Of a DNA stretch of 64,000 bases, positions 18,564 through 27,834 are shown in pieces. The notes under the pieces were generated by a model. That model saw nothing but the letters and a program-made list of their open reading frames with translations. It had not been told where the DNA came from and did no database searches. Each line of letters opens with the position of its first letter. Positions within the stretch are counted from its first letter, which is position 1. Both the position numbers and the translations under genes were made by a program. The DNA is taken from positions 62,001-126,000 of the forward strand of contig NZ_FCOE02000001.1 of NCBI RefSeq assembly GCF_001544915.2. The letters are read 5' to 3'. This DNA comes from Caballeronia pedi (GTDB taxonomy: Bacteria; Pseudomonadota; Gammaproteobacteria; Burkholderiales; Burkholderiaceae).

Positions 18564-20189
18564 ATGGAAAATTTGGGTAAGGATGCTATGAAAACAATCA
18601 AGCGAGCCCTCTCGGGCGTGCTGGCGGCAGGCGCACTGCTCACCGCCGGCGCTGCCCTGGCGGTCGAAAACAGTCCAGGCGGTCCCGCTGTCAACGAGAT
18701 CAACTTCCAGCCGCCCGTGACGAAGATCGCCGAGGAGCTCTACGGCCTCCATATCTTCATGCTCATCATCTGTACCGTCATCTTCCTTGGCGTGTTCGGG
18801 GTGATGTTCTATTCGATGTTCATGCATCGCAAGTCGAAAGGCTTCAAGCCGGCCAACTTCCACGAAAGCACCACCGTCGAAATCATCTGGACGATCGCGC
18901 CGTTCGTCATCGTCATTCTGATGGCGCTGCCGGCGACCAAGGCCGTCGTCGCGATGAAGGACACCTCCAACGCCGATCTCACCGTCAAGGTCACCGGCTA
19001 TCAGTGGAAATGGGGCTACGACTACGTGAAGGGGCCGGGCGAGGGCATCAACTTCCTCTCCACGCTCTCCACGCCGCGCAGCGAAGTAAACGGCCAGAAG
19101 CCGATCTCGACGCTGTATCTGCAGGAAGTCGACAACCCGCTCGTCGTGCCGGTCGACAAGAAGATCCGCGTGATCACCACGGCCAATGACGTCGTGCACT
19201 CGTGGTACGTCCCGGCGTTCGGCGTGAAGCAGGATGCGATTCCGGGCTTCGTGCGCGACACCTGGTTCAAGGCCGAGAAGGTGGGCACGTACCGCGGCTT
19301 CTGTACGGAACTGTGCGGCAAGGAGCACGCGTACATGCCGGTGGTCGTCGAAGTGCTGTCGGCTGACGACTACGCGAAGTGGGTCGACGCGCAAAAGAAG
19401 AAGATGGCCGCAGGCACCGACGATCCTCTCAAGACCTACACGAAGGATGAGCTGATGGCGCGCGGCCAGCAGGTCTACACGTCGAACTGCGCGGTCTGCC
19501 ACCAGCCGACCGGCAAGGGCGCGGGCCAGTTCCCGGCGCTCGACGGCTCGAAGATCGCGCAGGGCTCGATCGCCGACCATCTGAATATCGTGCTGCACGG
19601 CAAGGCCGCGATGCCGCCGTGGCAAGGCGTGCTGAACGACGTCGAGATCGCATCGGTCGTCACGTTCGAGCGTAATAGCTGGAGCAATCACACGGGCGAT
19701 CTGCTGCAACCGAAGCAAGTGATCGACGCCAAGGCGGGCAAGATGCCCGAGGGCGGCGGTGCTGCGGCGGCCGCACCGGCGCCCGCGGCGGCGAGCGCAG
19801 CGCCCGCGGCAGCCGAGGCGAGCGCGCCGGCCGCAGCATCGGGCGCCGATGCAGGCAGCGCGCCGCAAGCCGCCGGCCTGCCCGCCAGCATCTATTTCGA
19901 GACGGGCAAGGACACGCTGCCCGCCGACGCCAAAAGCGCGGTGGAAGCCGCCGCTGCCTACGCAAAGGCGCATCCGGACGCGAAGCTCTCTCTGTCCGGC
20001 TTCACCGATGCGACCGGCGGCGCAGACCTGAACGCCGAACTCGCCAAGAAGCGCGCGCAAGCGGTCCGCGACGCGCTGAAGGCAGCGGGCGTGCCGGAAG
20101 AGCGCATTGTGTTGAAGAAACCGGAAACCATCACCGGCGGCGCCGACAAGAAGGAAGCCCGTCGCGTGGAAATCAGTCCGGCTGCTTGA
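18564..20189 (+). CDS. ctaC: Cytochrome c oxidase subunit II with fused cytochrome c and OmpA-like domains
   Basis: This 541-residue subunit II accepts electrons for the aa3 oxidase. The order is: signal segment (about 10-33), two membrane helices (about 60-85 and 105-125), and a CuA cupredoxin domain with ligands His212, Cys247, Cys251, His255 and Met258. A c-type haem domain follows with CAVCH at 309-313. After an Ala/Pro-rich linker (about 395-432) comes an OmpA/MotB-like peptidoglycan-binding domain (about 436-541; SIYFETGKDTLPADA, LSGFTDATGG, then RRVEIS). The OmpA-like tail is unusual and would tether the oxidase to the cell wall. An alternative ATG lies at 18588. Confidence 0.94.
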   Translation: MENLGKDAMKTIKRALSGVLAAGALLTAGAALAVENSPGGPAVNEINFQPPVTKIAEELYGLHIFMLIICTVIFLGVFGVMFYSMFMHRKSKGFKPANFHESTTVEIIWTIAPFVIVILMALPATKAVVAMKDTSNADLTVKVTGYQWKWGYDYVKGPGEGINFLSTLSTPRSEVNGQKPISTLYLQEVDNPLVVPVDKKIRVITTANDVVHSWYVPAFGVKQDAIPGFVRDTWFKAEKVGTYRGFCTELCGKEHAYMPVVVEVLSADDYAKWVDAQKKKMAAGTDDPLKTYTKDELMARGQQVYTSNCAVCHQPTGKGAGQFPALDGSKIAQGSIADHLNIVLHGKAAMPPWQGVLNDVEIASVVTFERNSWSNHTGDLLQPKQVIDAKAGKMPEGGGAAAAAPAPAAASAAPAAAEASAPAAASGADAGSAPQAAGLPASIYFETGKDTLPADAKSAVEAAAAYAKAHPDAKLSLSGFTDATGGADLNAELAKKRAQAVRDALKAAGVPEERIVLKKPETITGGADKKEARRVEISPAA

Positions 20190-20283
20190 CGTGCCGAGCG
20201 TGCGTCTTCCTTCGCCGCGAGGCAACGGAAGACCACGCGTCATTGCCAAGTGCCCCGAGTATTCGCTTTAGGAGATGATTGTC

Positions 20284-21894
20284 ATGTCTAGCATCGGACA
20301 CGATGTAGGCGCAGGTCACGACCACGCGCACGACCATGCGCACGAGACGCCGCATGGCTGGCGCCGGTGGCTCTTCGCCACCAACCACAAGGACATCGGT
20401 ACGCTGTACCTGCTGTTCTCCTTCATCATGTTCCTCTCCGGAGGCGTGATGGCGCTCGGCATCCGTGCCGAGCTGTTCGAGCCGGGCCTGCAGATCATGC
20501 GCCCCGAGTTCTTCAATCAGCTGACCACCATGCACGGCCTCATCATGGTGTTCGGCGCGATCATGCCGGCGTTCGTCGGTTTCGCGAACTGGATGGTGCC
20601 GCTGCAGATCGGCGCATCGGACATGGCGTTCGCGCGGATGAACAACTTCAGCTTCTGGCTGCTGCCGGCCGCTGCGGTCTTGCTCGTCGGCTCGTTCTTC
20701 GCACCGGGCGGCGCCACCGCCGCGGGCTGGACGCTCTACGCGCCGCTCTCCACGCAGATGGGCCCGGGCATGGACTTCGCGATTTTCGCGGTCCACATCA
20801 TGGGTGCGTCGTCGATCATGGGCGGCATCAACATCGTCGTGACGATCCTGAACATGCGCGCGCCGGGCATGACGCTCATGAAGATGCCGATGTTCGCGTG
20901 GACGTGGCTCATCACCGCGTACCTGCTGATCGCCGTGATGCCGGTTCTGGCGGGCGCGATCACGATGGTGCTGTTCGACCGCCACTTCGGCACGTCGTTC
21001 TTCAACGCGGCGGGCGGCGGCGATCCGGTGATGTACCAGCACATCTTCTGGTTCTTCGGTCACCCCGAGGTGTACATCATGATCTTGCCGGCGTTCGGGA
21101 TCGTGTCGCAGGTGATTCCGGCGTTCTCGCGCAAGCCGCTGTTCGGCTATAGCTCGATGGTGTACGCAACCGCATCGATCGCGATTCTGTCGTTCATGGT
21201 GTGGGCGCACCACATGTTCGCGACCGGCATGCCGGTGACGGGCCAGTTGTTCTTCATGTACGCGACCATGCTGATCGCGGTCCCGACGGGCGTGAAGGTG
21301 TTCAACTGGGTGGCGACGATGTGGCGCGGCGCACTCTCGTTCGAAACCCCGATGCTCTTCGCAATCGGCTTCCTGTTCGTGTTCACGATGGGCGGCTTCA
21401 CGGGCCTGATCCTCTCGATGGCGCCGCTCGACATCCAGATGCACGGCACCTATTACGTGGTGGCGCACTTCCACTACGTGCTGGTGGCGGGATCGCTCTT
21501 CGCGCTGTTCTCGGGCTGGTACTACTGGGCGCCGAAGTGGACGGGCTGGATGTACAACGAAATGCGCGGGAAGATCCACTTCTGGGCGTCGATGATCTTC
21601 TTCAACATCACGTTCTTCCCGATGCACTTCCTGGGTCTCGCGGGCATGCCGCGCCGCTATGCGGACTACCCGGCGCAGTTCACCGACTTCAACCAGGTCG
21701 CGACCATCGGCGCATTCGGCTTCGGCCTCGCGCAGGTCTACTTCCTGTTCGCAGTCGCGCTGCCGGCGTATCGCGGCGGCGGCGAACTCGAAAAGGCGTC
21801 CGACAAGCCGTGGGATGGCGCGGAAGGCCTCGAATGGACCGTGCCGAGCCCGGCGCCGTTCCATACGTTCGAGCATCCGCCGACGGTTGAATAA
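20284..21894 (+). CDS. ctaD: Cytochrome c oxidase subunit I
   Basis: This 536-residue catalytic subunit of the aa3 oxidase reduces oxygen to water and pumps protons across the inner membrane. It has twelve membrane helices. The haem a ligand region TTMHGLIMVFGAIMPAF, the CuB/Tyr motif FWFFGHPEVYIMILP and the paired histidines WAHHMFATG and VVAHFHYVL are all intact. The N-terminus is His-rich (GHDHAHDHAHE), which may bind copper. The ATG at 20284 is preferred because GGAG lies nine bases upstream; the in-frame ATG at 20275 directly abuts it. It follows ctaC by 94 bases. Confidence 0.97.
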   Translation: MSSIGHDVGAGHDHAHDHAHETPHGWRRWLFATNHKDIGTLYLLFSFIMFLSGGVMALGIRAELFEPGLQIMRPEFFNQLTTMHGLIMVFGAIMPAFVGFANWMVPLQIGASDMAFARMNNFSFWLLPAAAVLLVGSFFAPGGATAAGWTLYAPLSTQMGPGMDFAIFAVHIMGASSIMGGINIVVTILNMRAPGMTLMKMPMFAWTWLITAYLLIAVMPVLAGAITMVLFDRHFGTSFFNAAGGGDPVMYQHIFWFFGHPEVYIMILPAFGIVSQVIPAFSRKPLFGYSSMVYATASIAILSFMVWAHHMFATGMPVTGQLFFMYATMLIAVPTGVKVFNWVATMWRGALSFETPMLFAIGFLFVFTMGGFTGLILSMAPLDIQMHGTYYVVAHFHYVLVAGSLFALFSGWYYWAPKWTGWMYNEMRGKIHFWASMIFFNITFFPMHFLGLAGMPRRYADYPAQFTDFNQVATIGAFGFGLAQVYFLFAVALPAYRGGGELEKASDKPWDGAEGLEWTVPSPAPFHTFEHPPTVE

Positions 21895-21957
21895 GCAGTT
21901 TGTCCGGTTCGCGGGGCTTCCCCAGGGATGTCCCGCGAACGAAAAAGTCAGGAAAGC

Positions 21958-22098
21958 ATGGCCCCGAATCCACAAAAAAGACGCACGCCCGAGGAAATCC
22001 GCGCGGGCAACAAGCGGCTCGGTTTGATCATGATGTTGATTGCCGCCGTCTTCTTTCTGGGTATCGTCGTCAGGCAATACCTGTTGTCGCGAGGGTAG
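21958..22098 (+). CDS. Small cytochrome oxidase assembly-type membrane protein
   Basis: This 46-residue protein begins MAPNPQKRRTPEEIRAGNKR and is followed by one membrane helix (about 21-38) and a short basic tail. The ATG at 21958 has GGAAAG just upstream. It lies 63 bases after ctaD and nine before ctaG. Such tiny proteins, annotated as cytochrome oxidase small assembly protein, are found at this spot in beta-proteobacteria. The basic cytosolic N-terminus and single helix suggest a helper in oxidase or copper insertion, which is inference from position. Confidence 0.8.
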   Translation: MAPNPQKRRTPEEIRAGNKRLGLIMMLIAAVFFLGIVVRQYLLSRG

Positions 22099-22107
22099 GA
22101 AAGCAAC

Positions 22108-22680
22108 GTGTCCACTCAGCAGGAAAATTCGCACGTCGACCGGTCGTTCAACCGGTCGATGCTGATCAAGCTCTTTGTCGTGGCCGCGCTGATGTTCGGC
22201 TTCGGCTTCGCGCTCGTGCCGATGTACAAGGCGATCTGCGAGATCACCGGCATCAACAATCTCGTGCAGCGCGATGTCGGCGCGCGCGAGGCGAAGAACA
22301 CGCAAGTCGACATGAGCCGCACGATCTCGATCGAATTCGATGCGAACGCGCGCGGCCCGTTGCAGTTCAAGCCGGAGCAGCACAGTCTCGACCTGCACCC
22401 CGGCGAAGTCATGACGGTGATGTACGAGGTGACCAACCAGCAGAATCGCACGGTGAACGCCCAGGCGATCCCGAGCTACGCGCCGAAGCAGGCCACCGAG
22501 TATTTCCGGAAGATCGAATGCTTCTGTTTCACGCAGCAGACGCTGGCGCCGAACGAAACCAGGCGCATGCCGGTGGTGTTCGTCGTCGATCCGAAGCTGC
22601 CGAAGGATGTGAAGACGATCACGCTGTCGTACACCTTCTTCGAGCTGAACGCGCCGAAGTCGGTGGCGAAGGGTTCGTGA
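22108..22680 (+). CDS. ctaG: Cytochrome c oxidase assembly protein CtaG (Cox11)
   Basis: This 190-residue copper chaperone delivers copper to the CuB site of subunit I. It has one N-terminal membrane anchor (about 14-35) and a periplasmic immunoglobulin-like domain. The copper-binding CxC lies in KIECFCFTQQTLAPNE, and VPMYKAICEITGIN is the family signature after the helix. Its stop is followed within nine bases by the next small gene. The protein has the usual Cox11 length. Confidence 0.96.
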   Translation: MSTQQENSHVDRSFNRSMLIKLFVVAALMFGFGFALVPMYKAICEITGINNLVQRDVGAREAKNTQVDMSRTISIEFDANARGPLQFKPEQHSLDLHPGEVMTVMYEVTNQQNRTVNAQAIPSYAPKQATEYFRKIECFCFTQQTLAPNETRRMPVVFVVDPKLPKDVKTITLSYTFFELNAPKSVAKGS

Positions 22681-22685
22681 CGGCC

Positions 22686-22889
22686 ATGGGCGCGGACTCG
22701 CCGAACAAGAGCGGTTTTCTCAGGCTCGTGAAGGCGGTGTTCTGGTCGTTTTTCGGCGTGCGCCGCCGCGCGGACCTGGAAAGCGATGCGGCGCAGTTGA
22801 ACCCGTTGCATCTGATCGCGGCGGGCGTCATCGGCGCGGTGCTGTTCATCGTCGTGTTGCTGCTGATCGTGCGCGCAGTAGTGGGATAG
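22686..22889 (+). CDS. DUF2970 family small membrane protein
   Basis: This 67-residue protein has a short N-terminal amphipathic part (FLRLVKAVFWSFFGVRR) and a C-terminal membrane helix (about 44-66). The pattern matches DUF2970, recurrent between ctaG and ctaE in Burkholderiales. A GTG at 22677 overlapping the ctaG stop is an in-frame alternative start and would couple translation. Function is unknown; its position suggests a role in the oxidase complex. Confidence 0.78.
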   Translation: MGADSPNKSGFLRLVKAVFWSFFGVRRRADLESDAAQLNPLHLIAAGVIGAVLFIVVLLLIVRAVVG

Positions 22890-22974
22890 ACGGAAAACGC
22901 CGGGCGTGTCGTGGGTCGGACGCGCGGCGTTAAAAGAAAATTCAAGCAACTGGATCGAAGTGGAGAATTCAACA

Positions 22975-23832
22975 ATGAGCGGTCAAAACGAGAGCCCGTA
23001 CTATTTCGTGCCGCATCCGTCGCGGCATCCGGTGATGGCTGCCACCGGCTTGCTGGTCATGCTGGCGTCGCTGGCATCGTGGATCAACGGTCATTCCTTC
23101 GGGCCGGTCGGCACGTTCATCGGTCTGCTGTTCGTGTTGTTCGTGCTGTGGCACTGGTTCGGCGACGCGATCTCGGAATCCGAAGGCGGCATGTACGGCA
23201 AGCGCGTCGACGTGTCGTACCGCTGGAGCATGAGCTGGTTCATCTTCTCCGAAGTGATGTTCTTCGCGGCGTTCTTCGGCGCGCTCTTCTATGCGCGCGC
23301 CATCGCGATGCATGAACTCGGCAGCCTCGACTACAAGCTGATCTGGCCGGACTTCTCCGCCGTATGGCCGAACAACGGTCCCGCCGCGCTCGTGCCGCAC
23401 TTCCGCGCGATGGTGCCGTGGCCCCTGCCGACCATCAATACCGCGCTGCTGCTGTCCTCCGGCGCGACGCTGACGGTGGCGCACCACGCGCTGCGCGAAG
23501 ATCATCGCAGGAAGGCGATCATCTGGCTGGGCGCGACCGTGCTCCTCGGCATCATCTTTCTGTTCTGCCAGGGCTACGAGTATTTCCACGCGTACAACGA
23601 ACTGAACCTGACGCTCTCTTCCGGCGTGTATGGCTCGACGTTCTTCCTGCTGACCGGCTTCCACGGCTTTCACGTGTTCCTGGGCGGCACGATGCTGGCC
23701 GTGGTGATGTTTCGCCTGATCCGCGGGCACTTCACGGCGGATCACCACTTCGCCTTCGAAGGTGCGGCGTGGTACTGGCACTTCGTCGACGTCGTGTGGC
23801 TGGGGCTGTACGTCGTCGTCTACTGGCTGTAA
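22975..23832 (+). CDS. ctaE: Cytochrome c oxidase subunit III
   Basis: This 285-residue protein has seven membrane helices and stabilises the aa3 oxidase. Typical motifs are SEVMFFAAFFGALFYAR and GFHGFHVFLGG, and the C-terminal WHFVDVVWLGLYVVVYW is the subunit III signature. The ATG at 22975 follows GGAGAA. It closes the structural-gene part of the operon; a hairpin lies about 65 bases downstream. Confidence 0.97.
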   Translation: MSGQNESPYYFVPHPSRHPVMAATGLLVMLASLASWINGHSFGPVGTFIGLLFVLFVLWHWFGDAISESEGGMYGKRVDVSYRWSMSWFIFSEVMFFAAFFGALFYARAIAMHELGSLDYKLIWPDFSAVWPNNGPAALVPHFRAMVPWPLPTINTALLLSSGATLTVAHHALREDHRRKAIIWLGATVLLGIIFLFCQGYEYFHAYNELNLTLSSGVYGSTFFLLTGFHGFHVFLGGTMLAVVMFRLIRGHFTADHHFAFEGAAWYWHFVDVVWLGLYVVVYWL

Positions 23833-23897
23833 GCGGATTGACCAGGCGGACGAGCGCGATGCGCCGTCCGTGGTCCGAGAGCAAAGAAGCAGTGACC

Positions 23898-23934
23898 AAC
23901 ACGCCGCCCTCGATGTTTCAAGGGGCGGCGTGTT
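23898..23934. terminator. Hairpin between ctaE and the convergent small gene
   Basis: A perfect 12-bp stem (AACACGCCGCCC with its complement, 23898-23909 and 23923-23934) encloses a 13-base loop. The T tail is poor on the plus strand. It separates two convergent genes and is most likely a bidirectional terminator. Confidence 0.6.
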
Positions 23935-24005
23935 CGTTTCAGGGACGTCGAACGGCCTGCCGCGCCGCGACAATTCGTCTCGTAGGGAAGAACCCGCGCG
24001 GCGGG

Positions 24006-24215
24006 TTATCGTCCGAGCGGAATGCCCGTCGATTGAATCCAGCCCATCCAGTGCGCGAACAGGATGAAGAGGAAGAGGGAAATGGACAGCCCGACGCGCG
24101 CGGCGAGCGACCACACCATCCGCTTCGTCCTGCCCCGGTCGGTCATCATGAAGTAGAGCGCCGAACCCAGGCTGCCGATGATAAGGATGAATGCGATAGC
24201 AACGATGATGTGCAT
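24006..24215 (-). CDS. Twin transmembrane protein (DUF2909-like)
   Basis: This 69-residue protein has two membrane helices (about 2-23 and 38-60) joined by a basic loop (TDRGRTKRMV). It looks like the DUF2909 twin-helix family, commonly located between ctaE and the SURF1 gene in beta-proteobacteria. It is the only minus-strand gene within the oxidase cluster, convergent to ctaE and divergent from SURF1. Its function is unknown. Confidence 0.75.
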   Translation of the reverse strand: MHIIVAIAFILIIGSLGSALYFMMTDRGRTKRMVWSLAARVGLSISLFLFILFAHWMGWIQSTGIPLGR

Positions 24216-24340
24216 GAAACCAGCCAGCGTGTTTGCTCAGGAACCGCAGTGAGCAAGTTTGATTTGAACCATCTCATTATCTCACTCGATGGATCGCGCC
24301 GTGCAGCGCCGAAACGCATGCCGACAGTAAGGGTCGCGGC

Positions 24341-25084
24341 ATGAAGATTCGTTTCTGGCCCGCGCTCGTCATCCTGATCGTCGTCGCCGTGACCGTGCGT
24401 CTCGGCTTCTGGCAGCGCGATCGCGCGCATCAGAAGGAAGCGCTCAATGCGCAGATCGTGGCGTTCGAGAACGCGCCCGCGCGGGAAATCGGCGTGGAGC
24501 CGCTGCCGCTCAAGTCGATCGAATTTCATCGCGTGGAAGCGCGGGGCGAGTTCCTGCCGGAGCGGGTCGTGTATCTGGACAATCGTCCGTATAACGACCA
24601 GCCAGGCTTTTATGTCGTGATGCCGCTTAAACTCGAGGGCGGCGGCTACGTGCTCGTGAATCGCGGATGGCTGCCGCGCAACATGGCGGACCGTACGGGC
24701 ATCGAGCCGTATGAGACGCCGAAGGGTGTCGTCGAGGTGAAAGGCATCGCGCGGGCGAACGCGTCGCAGGCGTTCGAACTGGGCAGCGGCGGATCGGCGG
24801 CGCACAAGGAGATCCGGCAGAACCTGGATATCCGGTCGTACTCCGCCGAAACCGGGCTCGCATTTCAGCCGTTCGTGATTCAGCAGACGAACGACACCGG
24901 CGACAAGCTCGTGCGCGACTGGCCCGCGCCGACGCTCGGCGTCGATCGCAATTACGGCTACATGTTCCAGTGGTGGGGCATGGCGGCCGCGGCCATCGCG
25001 TTCGGCCTGTATGCCGCGCGCCGCGCCGCGAAGAAGGGCGAAGATCGCGAAGATCGCGACGACGAAGCCGAACACCACGCCTGA
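24341..25084 (+). CDS. SURF1 family cytochrome oxidase biogenesis protein
   Basis: This 247-residue protein helps insert haem a into subunit I. It has the SURF1 layout: an N-terminal helix (about 5-22), a periplasmic domain and a C-terminal helix (about 210-228). Family motifs are LGFWQRDRAHQKEAL after helix one, YLDNRPYNDQPGFYVVMPL, VLVNRGWLP and the NYGYMFQWWGMA stretch into the last helix. The charged C-terminus (EDREDRDDEAEHHA) is variable. It begins the second half of the cluster. Confidence 0.93.
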   Translation: MKIRFWPALVILIVVAVTVRLGFWQRDRAHQKEALNAQIVAFENAPAREIGVEPLPLKSIEFHRVEARGEFLPERVVYLDNRPYNDQPGFYVVMPLKLEGGGYVLVNRGWLPRNMADRTGIEPYETPKGVVEVKGIARANASQAFELGSGGSAAHKEIRQNLDIRSYSAETGLAFQPFVIQQTNDTGDKLVRDWPAPTLGVDRNYGYMFQWWGMAAAAIAFGLYAARRAAKKGEDREDRDDEAEHHA

Positions 25085-25141
25085 TACACCGACGCGCGCA
25101 CGCCGCGCGCGATCGAACAGAACCGGGACACGTTTTTACCG

Positions 25142-25792
25142 ATGCAATCACAACGCTCCACCGCCGCCGACAAGACTGGCACGCGGCAACGAACCGCCTC
25201 GAAAGGCTCCTGGATCAGCGGACGCTGGATGCTGCTGCTGCTCGCGCTCGTCTGCGCTGCGCCGGTGATCGCGTCGTACCTGATGTACTACGTCTTCAAG
25301 CCGGCGGGCGGCACGTCGAGCTACGGCGCGCTGATCGACCCGCAACGCCCGATTCCCGCGCAACTCGCCGTCACCGACGAGAAAGGGCAGAGCCTGCCGC
25401 TCAAGTCGCTCGAAGGCAAGTGGCTGATGGTCATCGTCAACGGCAGCGATTGCGACGAACAGTGCGCGACGCGTCTCTACTTCATGCGCCAGGTGCGCGC
25501 GTTGCAGTCGGGCGAGCGCGAGCGCGTAGTGAACGTCTGGCTGCGCACCGATGACAAGCCGGTCGCCGACGTCATCAAGACCGCGTATCCGCAGCCCGAC
25601 ACCCGCATGCTCGTCGCCGACGAGAAGGCGATCGCCGCGTGGCTGCCCGTCGACGACGGCACGAAACTCACGGATCACATCTTTCTCGTCGATCCGAACG
25701 GCAATCTGATGATGCGTTTCCCGAAGAATCCCGATCCGAAGAAGATCAACGCGGATGTGGCGAAGCTTCTGAAGTGGTCGCGCATTGGCTGA
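25142..25792 (+). CDS. SCO-like thioredoxin-fold membrane protein
   Basis: This 216-residue protein has one membrane helix (about 29-51) and a periplasmic thioredoxin-like domain. The motif CDEQC (near residue 104) stands where SCO proteins have CxxxC. No conserved downstream metal-binding histidine is obvious, unlike the Sco protein at 27831. It lies between SURF1 and ctaA, so it probably takes part in copper delivery or in reducing the CuA cysteines. This is inference from fold and position. Confidence 0.72.
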   Translation: MQSQRSTAADKTGTRQRTASKGSWISGRWMLLLLALVCAAPVIASYLMYYVFKPAGGTSSYGALIDPQRPIPAQLAVTDEKGQSLPLKSLEGKWLMVIVNGSDCDEQCATRLYFMRQVRALQSGERERVVNVWLRTDDKPVADVIKTAYPQPDTRMLVADEKAIAAWLPVDDGTKLTDHIFLVDPNGNLMMRFPKNPDPKKINADVAKLLKWSRIG

Positions 25793-25809
25793 AGGCAGGG
25801 TAGAAACAC

Positions 25810-26919
25810 ATGTTCTTATTGCAACTCGGTCTGATCGGCATCTGCATCGCGCTGCTGCCGATGTCATACGTCTGGGTCAAGGCCGATGACGACAAATTCA
25901 GGAAACTCGTCTGGCTGACGACCTTTCTGACGCTCGATCTCATCATGTTCGGCGGCTTCACGCGCCTGACCGATTCCGGCCTCGGCTGCCCGGACTGGCC
26001 GGGTTGCTACGGCACGTCGTCGCCGTTCATCGCGCACGCGCAGATCACCGCCGCCTATCAGGCGATGCCGACCGGCCCCGTCAGCCTGATGAAGGCGTGG
26101 ATCGAGATGCTGCACCGCTATTTCGCGATGGCGATCGGCGTGCTGATCATCGCGCAGGTGATCATCGCGTGGACCGCGCGTGTGAAGAAGCGTCCGCTGC
26201 ATGTGTCGCCGTGGTGGCCGACCGGCATACTGCTGCTCATCCTGCTGCAAGGCGCGTTCGGCGCGTGGACCGTCACGCTGAAGCTGCAACCCGTGATCGT
26301 CACCACGCACCTGCTGCTCGGGCTTGCGTTGCTCGGCGTGCTCGGCTGGCTCGCCGCGCGCATGACGCCGATTCCATCGCTGGACTCCGCCGCCGCGCGC
26401 TGGATGCCCGCCGCGGTGTTCGGCTTGCTGCTGCTCGTCGTGCAGATCGCGCTCGGCGGCTGGGTCAGCACGAACTACGCGGTGCTGGCGTGCACGGACT
26501 TCCCGCTGTGCAACGGCCAATGGGTTCCGCCGATGAACTTCGAACACGGCTTCCACCTGTGGCGCGCGCTCGGCATGACCGGCGACGGCGACGTGATCTC
26601 GCAGGACGCGCTCGTCGCGATCCACTGGACGCATCGAACGTTCGCGGTCGCAGTCGTCCTGTATCTGCTCTGGCTCGCCTCGCGGCTGCGACGATTCGAA
26701 TCGCTGCGAAGACCCGCAAACGGGGTATTGTTGATGATCGTGATCCAGTTCCTGACGGGCATGTCCAACATCGTGCTGCAATGGCCGCTGCCGGTCGCCG
26801 TGGCGCACAACGGCGGGGCCGCGATCCTGTTGCTGCTACTCGTTATGCTAAACTTTCGAATCTCTTCCAGCCGTCCCGGCCGCGCCGCAGTTCCTGCGCG
26901 CGACGTCGTTTCAGCGTGA
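25810..26919 (+). CDS. ctaA: Haem A synthase
   Basis: This 369-residue COX15/CtaA family membrane enzyme oxidises haem O to haem A. It has eight predicted helices. The GGFTRLTDSGLGCPDWPGCYG signature lies near residue 40; WIEMLHRYFAM and AIHWTHRTFAVAV each carry haem-ligand histidines, and a Cys pair occurs as LACTDFPLCNG. It starts 17 bases after the SCO-like gene and is followed at nine bases by ctaB, so the two haem enzymes are surely co-expressed. Confidence 0.95.
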   Translation: MFLLQLGLIGICIALLPMSYVWVKADDDKFRKLVWLTTFLTLDLIMFGGFTRLTDSGLGCPDWPGCYGTSSPFIAHAQITAAYQAMPTGPVSLMKAWIEMLHRYFAMAIGVLIIAQVIIAWTARVKKRPLHVSPWWPTGILLLILLQGAFGAWTVTLKLQPVIVTTHLLLGLALLGVLGWLAARMTPIPSLDSAAARWMPAAVFGLLLLVVQIALGGWVSTNYAVLACTDFPLCNGQWVPPMNFEHGFHLWRALGMTGDGDVISQDALVAIHWTHRTFAVAVVLYLLWLASRLRRFESLRRPANGVLLMIVIQFLTGMSNIVLQWPLPVAVAHNGGAAILLLLLVMLNFRISSSRPGRAAVPARDVVSA

Positions 26920-26928
26920 CTCCACATC

Positions 26929-27834
26929 ATGGATAGCACGACACTACATTCCCCACTCGGCAGCCGCGTCTCGCAATACATTGCGCTGACCAAGCCGCGC
27001 GTCACGCAGCTCGCCGTGTTCTGCGCCGTCATCGGCATGTTCCTGTCCACGCCCGGCATGGTGCCGTGGGACAAACTGATCGGCGGCGCTGTCGGCATCT
27101 GGCTGCTGGCCGGCGCCGCATTTGCAATCAATTGTCTCGTCGAGCAGAAAGTCGACGCGAAGATGCGCCGCACCGCGTGGCGTCCATCGGCTCGCGGGCA
27201 GATCACGCCGGTGCAAATCCTGACGTTTTCGGCCGTGCTCGGCGGCATCGGCATGTGGACGCTCTACACGTTCACCAATCCGCTCACGATGTGGCTCACC
27301 ATCGCCACGTTCGTCGGCTATGCGGTCATCTACACGCTGCTGCTCAAGCCTTATACGCCGCAGAACATCGTGATCGGCGGCGCGTCCGGCGCGATGCCGC
27401 CCGCGCTCGGCTGGGCCGCCGTGACCGGCACCGTGCCCGGCGACGCGTGGATTCTCGTGCTGATCATCTTCGTGTGGACGCCGCCGCATTTCTGGGCGCT
27501 CGCGCTGTATCGCCGCAAGGACTACGAAAACGCGGGCCTGCCGATGCTGCCGATCACGCATGGCGAGAAGTACACGCTGCTCAACATCTTCCTCTACACG
27601 CTCGTGCTGTTCGCGGTCACGCTGATGCCGTATATCTCCGGCATGAGCGGCGTGGTGTATCTCGCGTGCGCGATTGCGCTCGGCGCAGGCTTTATCGGCT
27701 ATGCGTGGAAGATGTATCGTGATTACTCCGACGCGCTCGCGCGCAGGACCTTCCGCTATTCGATCGTGTATCTGTCGCTGCTGTTCGGTGCGCTGCTCGT
27801 CGATCATTACGTGCGTACGGTGATCGGCGCATGA
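26929..27834 (+). CDS. ctaB: Protohaem IX farnesyltransferase (haem O synthase)
   Basis: This 301-residue UbiA-superfamily membrane enzyme attaches a farnesyl group to protohaem, giving haem O for CtaA. Its aspartate-rich region [19 protein letters not shown] and the second motif [14 protein letters not shown] are the prenyltransferase marks, and [29 protein letters not shown] is family-typical. Its TGA overlaps the ATG of the Sco gene (ATGA), indicating coupled translation. Confidence 0.96.
   Translation: MDSTTLHSPLGSRVSQYIALTKPRVTQLAVFCAVIGMFLSTPGMVPWDKLIGGAVGIWLLAGAAFAINCLVEQKVDAKMRRTAWRPSARGQITPVQILTFSAVLGGIGMWTLYTFTNPLTMWLTIATFVGYAVIYTLLLKPYTPQNIVIGGASGAMPPALGWAAVTGTVPGDAWILVLIIFVWTPPHFWALALYRRKDYENAGLPMLPITHGEKYTLLNIFLYTLVLFAVTLMPYISGMSGVVYLACAIALGAGFIGYAWKMYRDYSDALARRTFRYSIVYLSLLFGALLVDHYVRTVIGA

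Noticed and set aside
20173..22398. Very long antisense open frame opposite ctaD and ctaG (741 codons), and similar ones at 561-2210, 5947-7788 and 9752-11515
   Set aside because: High-GC codon bias leaves antisense frames free of stops. Their translations are rich in Arg, His and Asp with no recognisable domain, and the opposite strand encodes clear core proteins.
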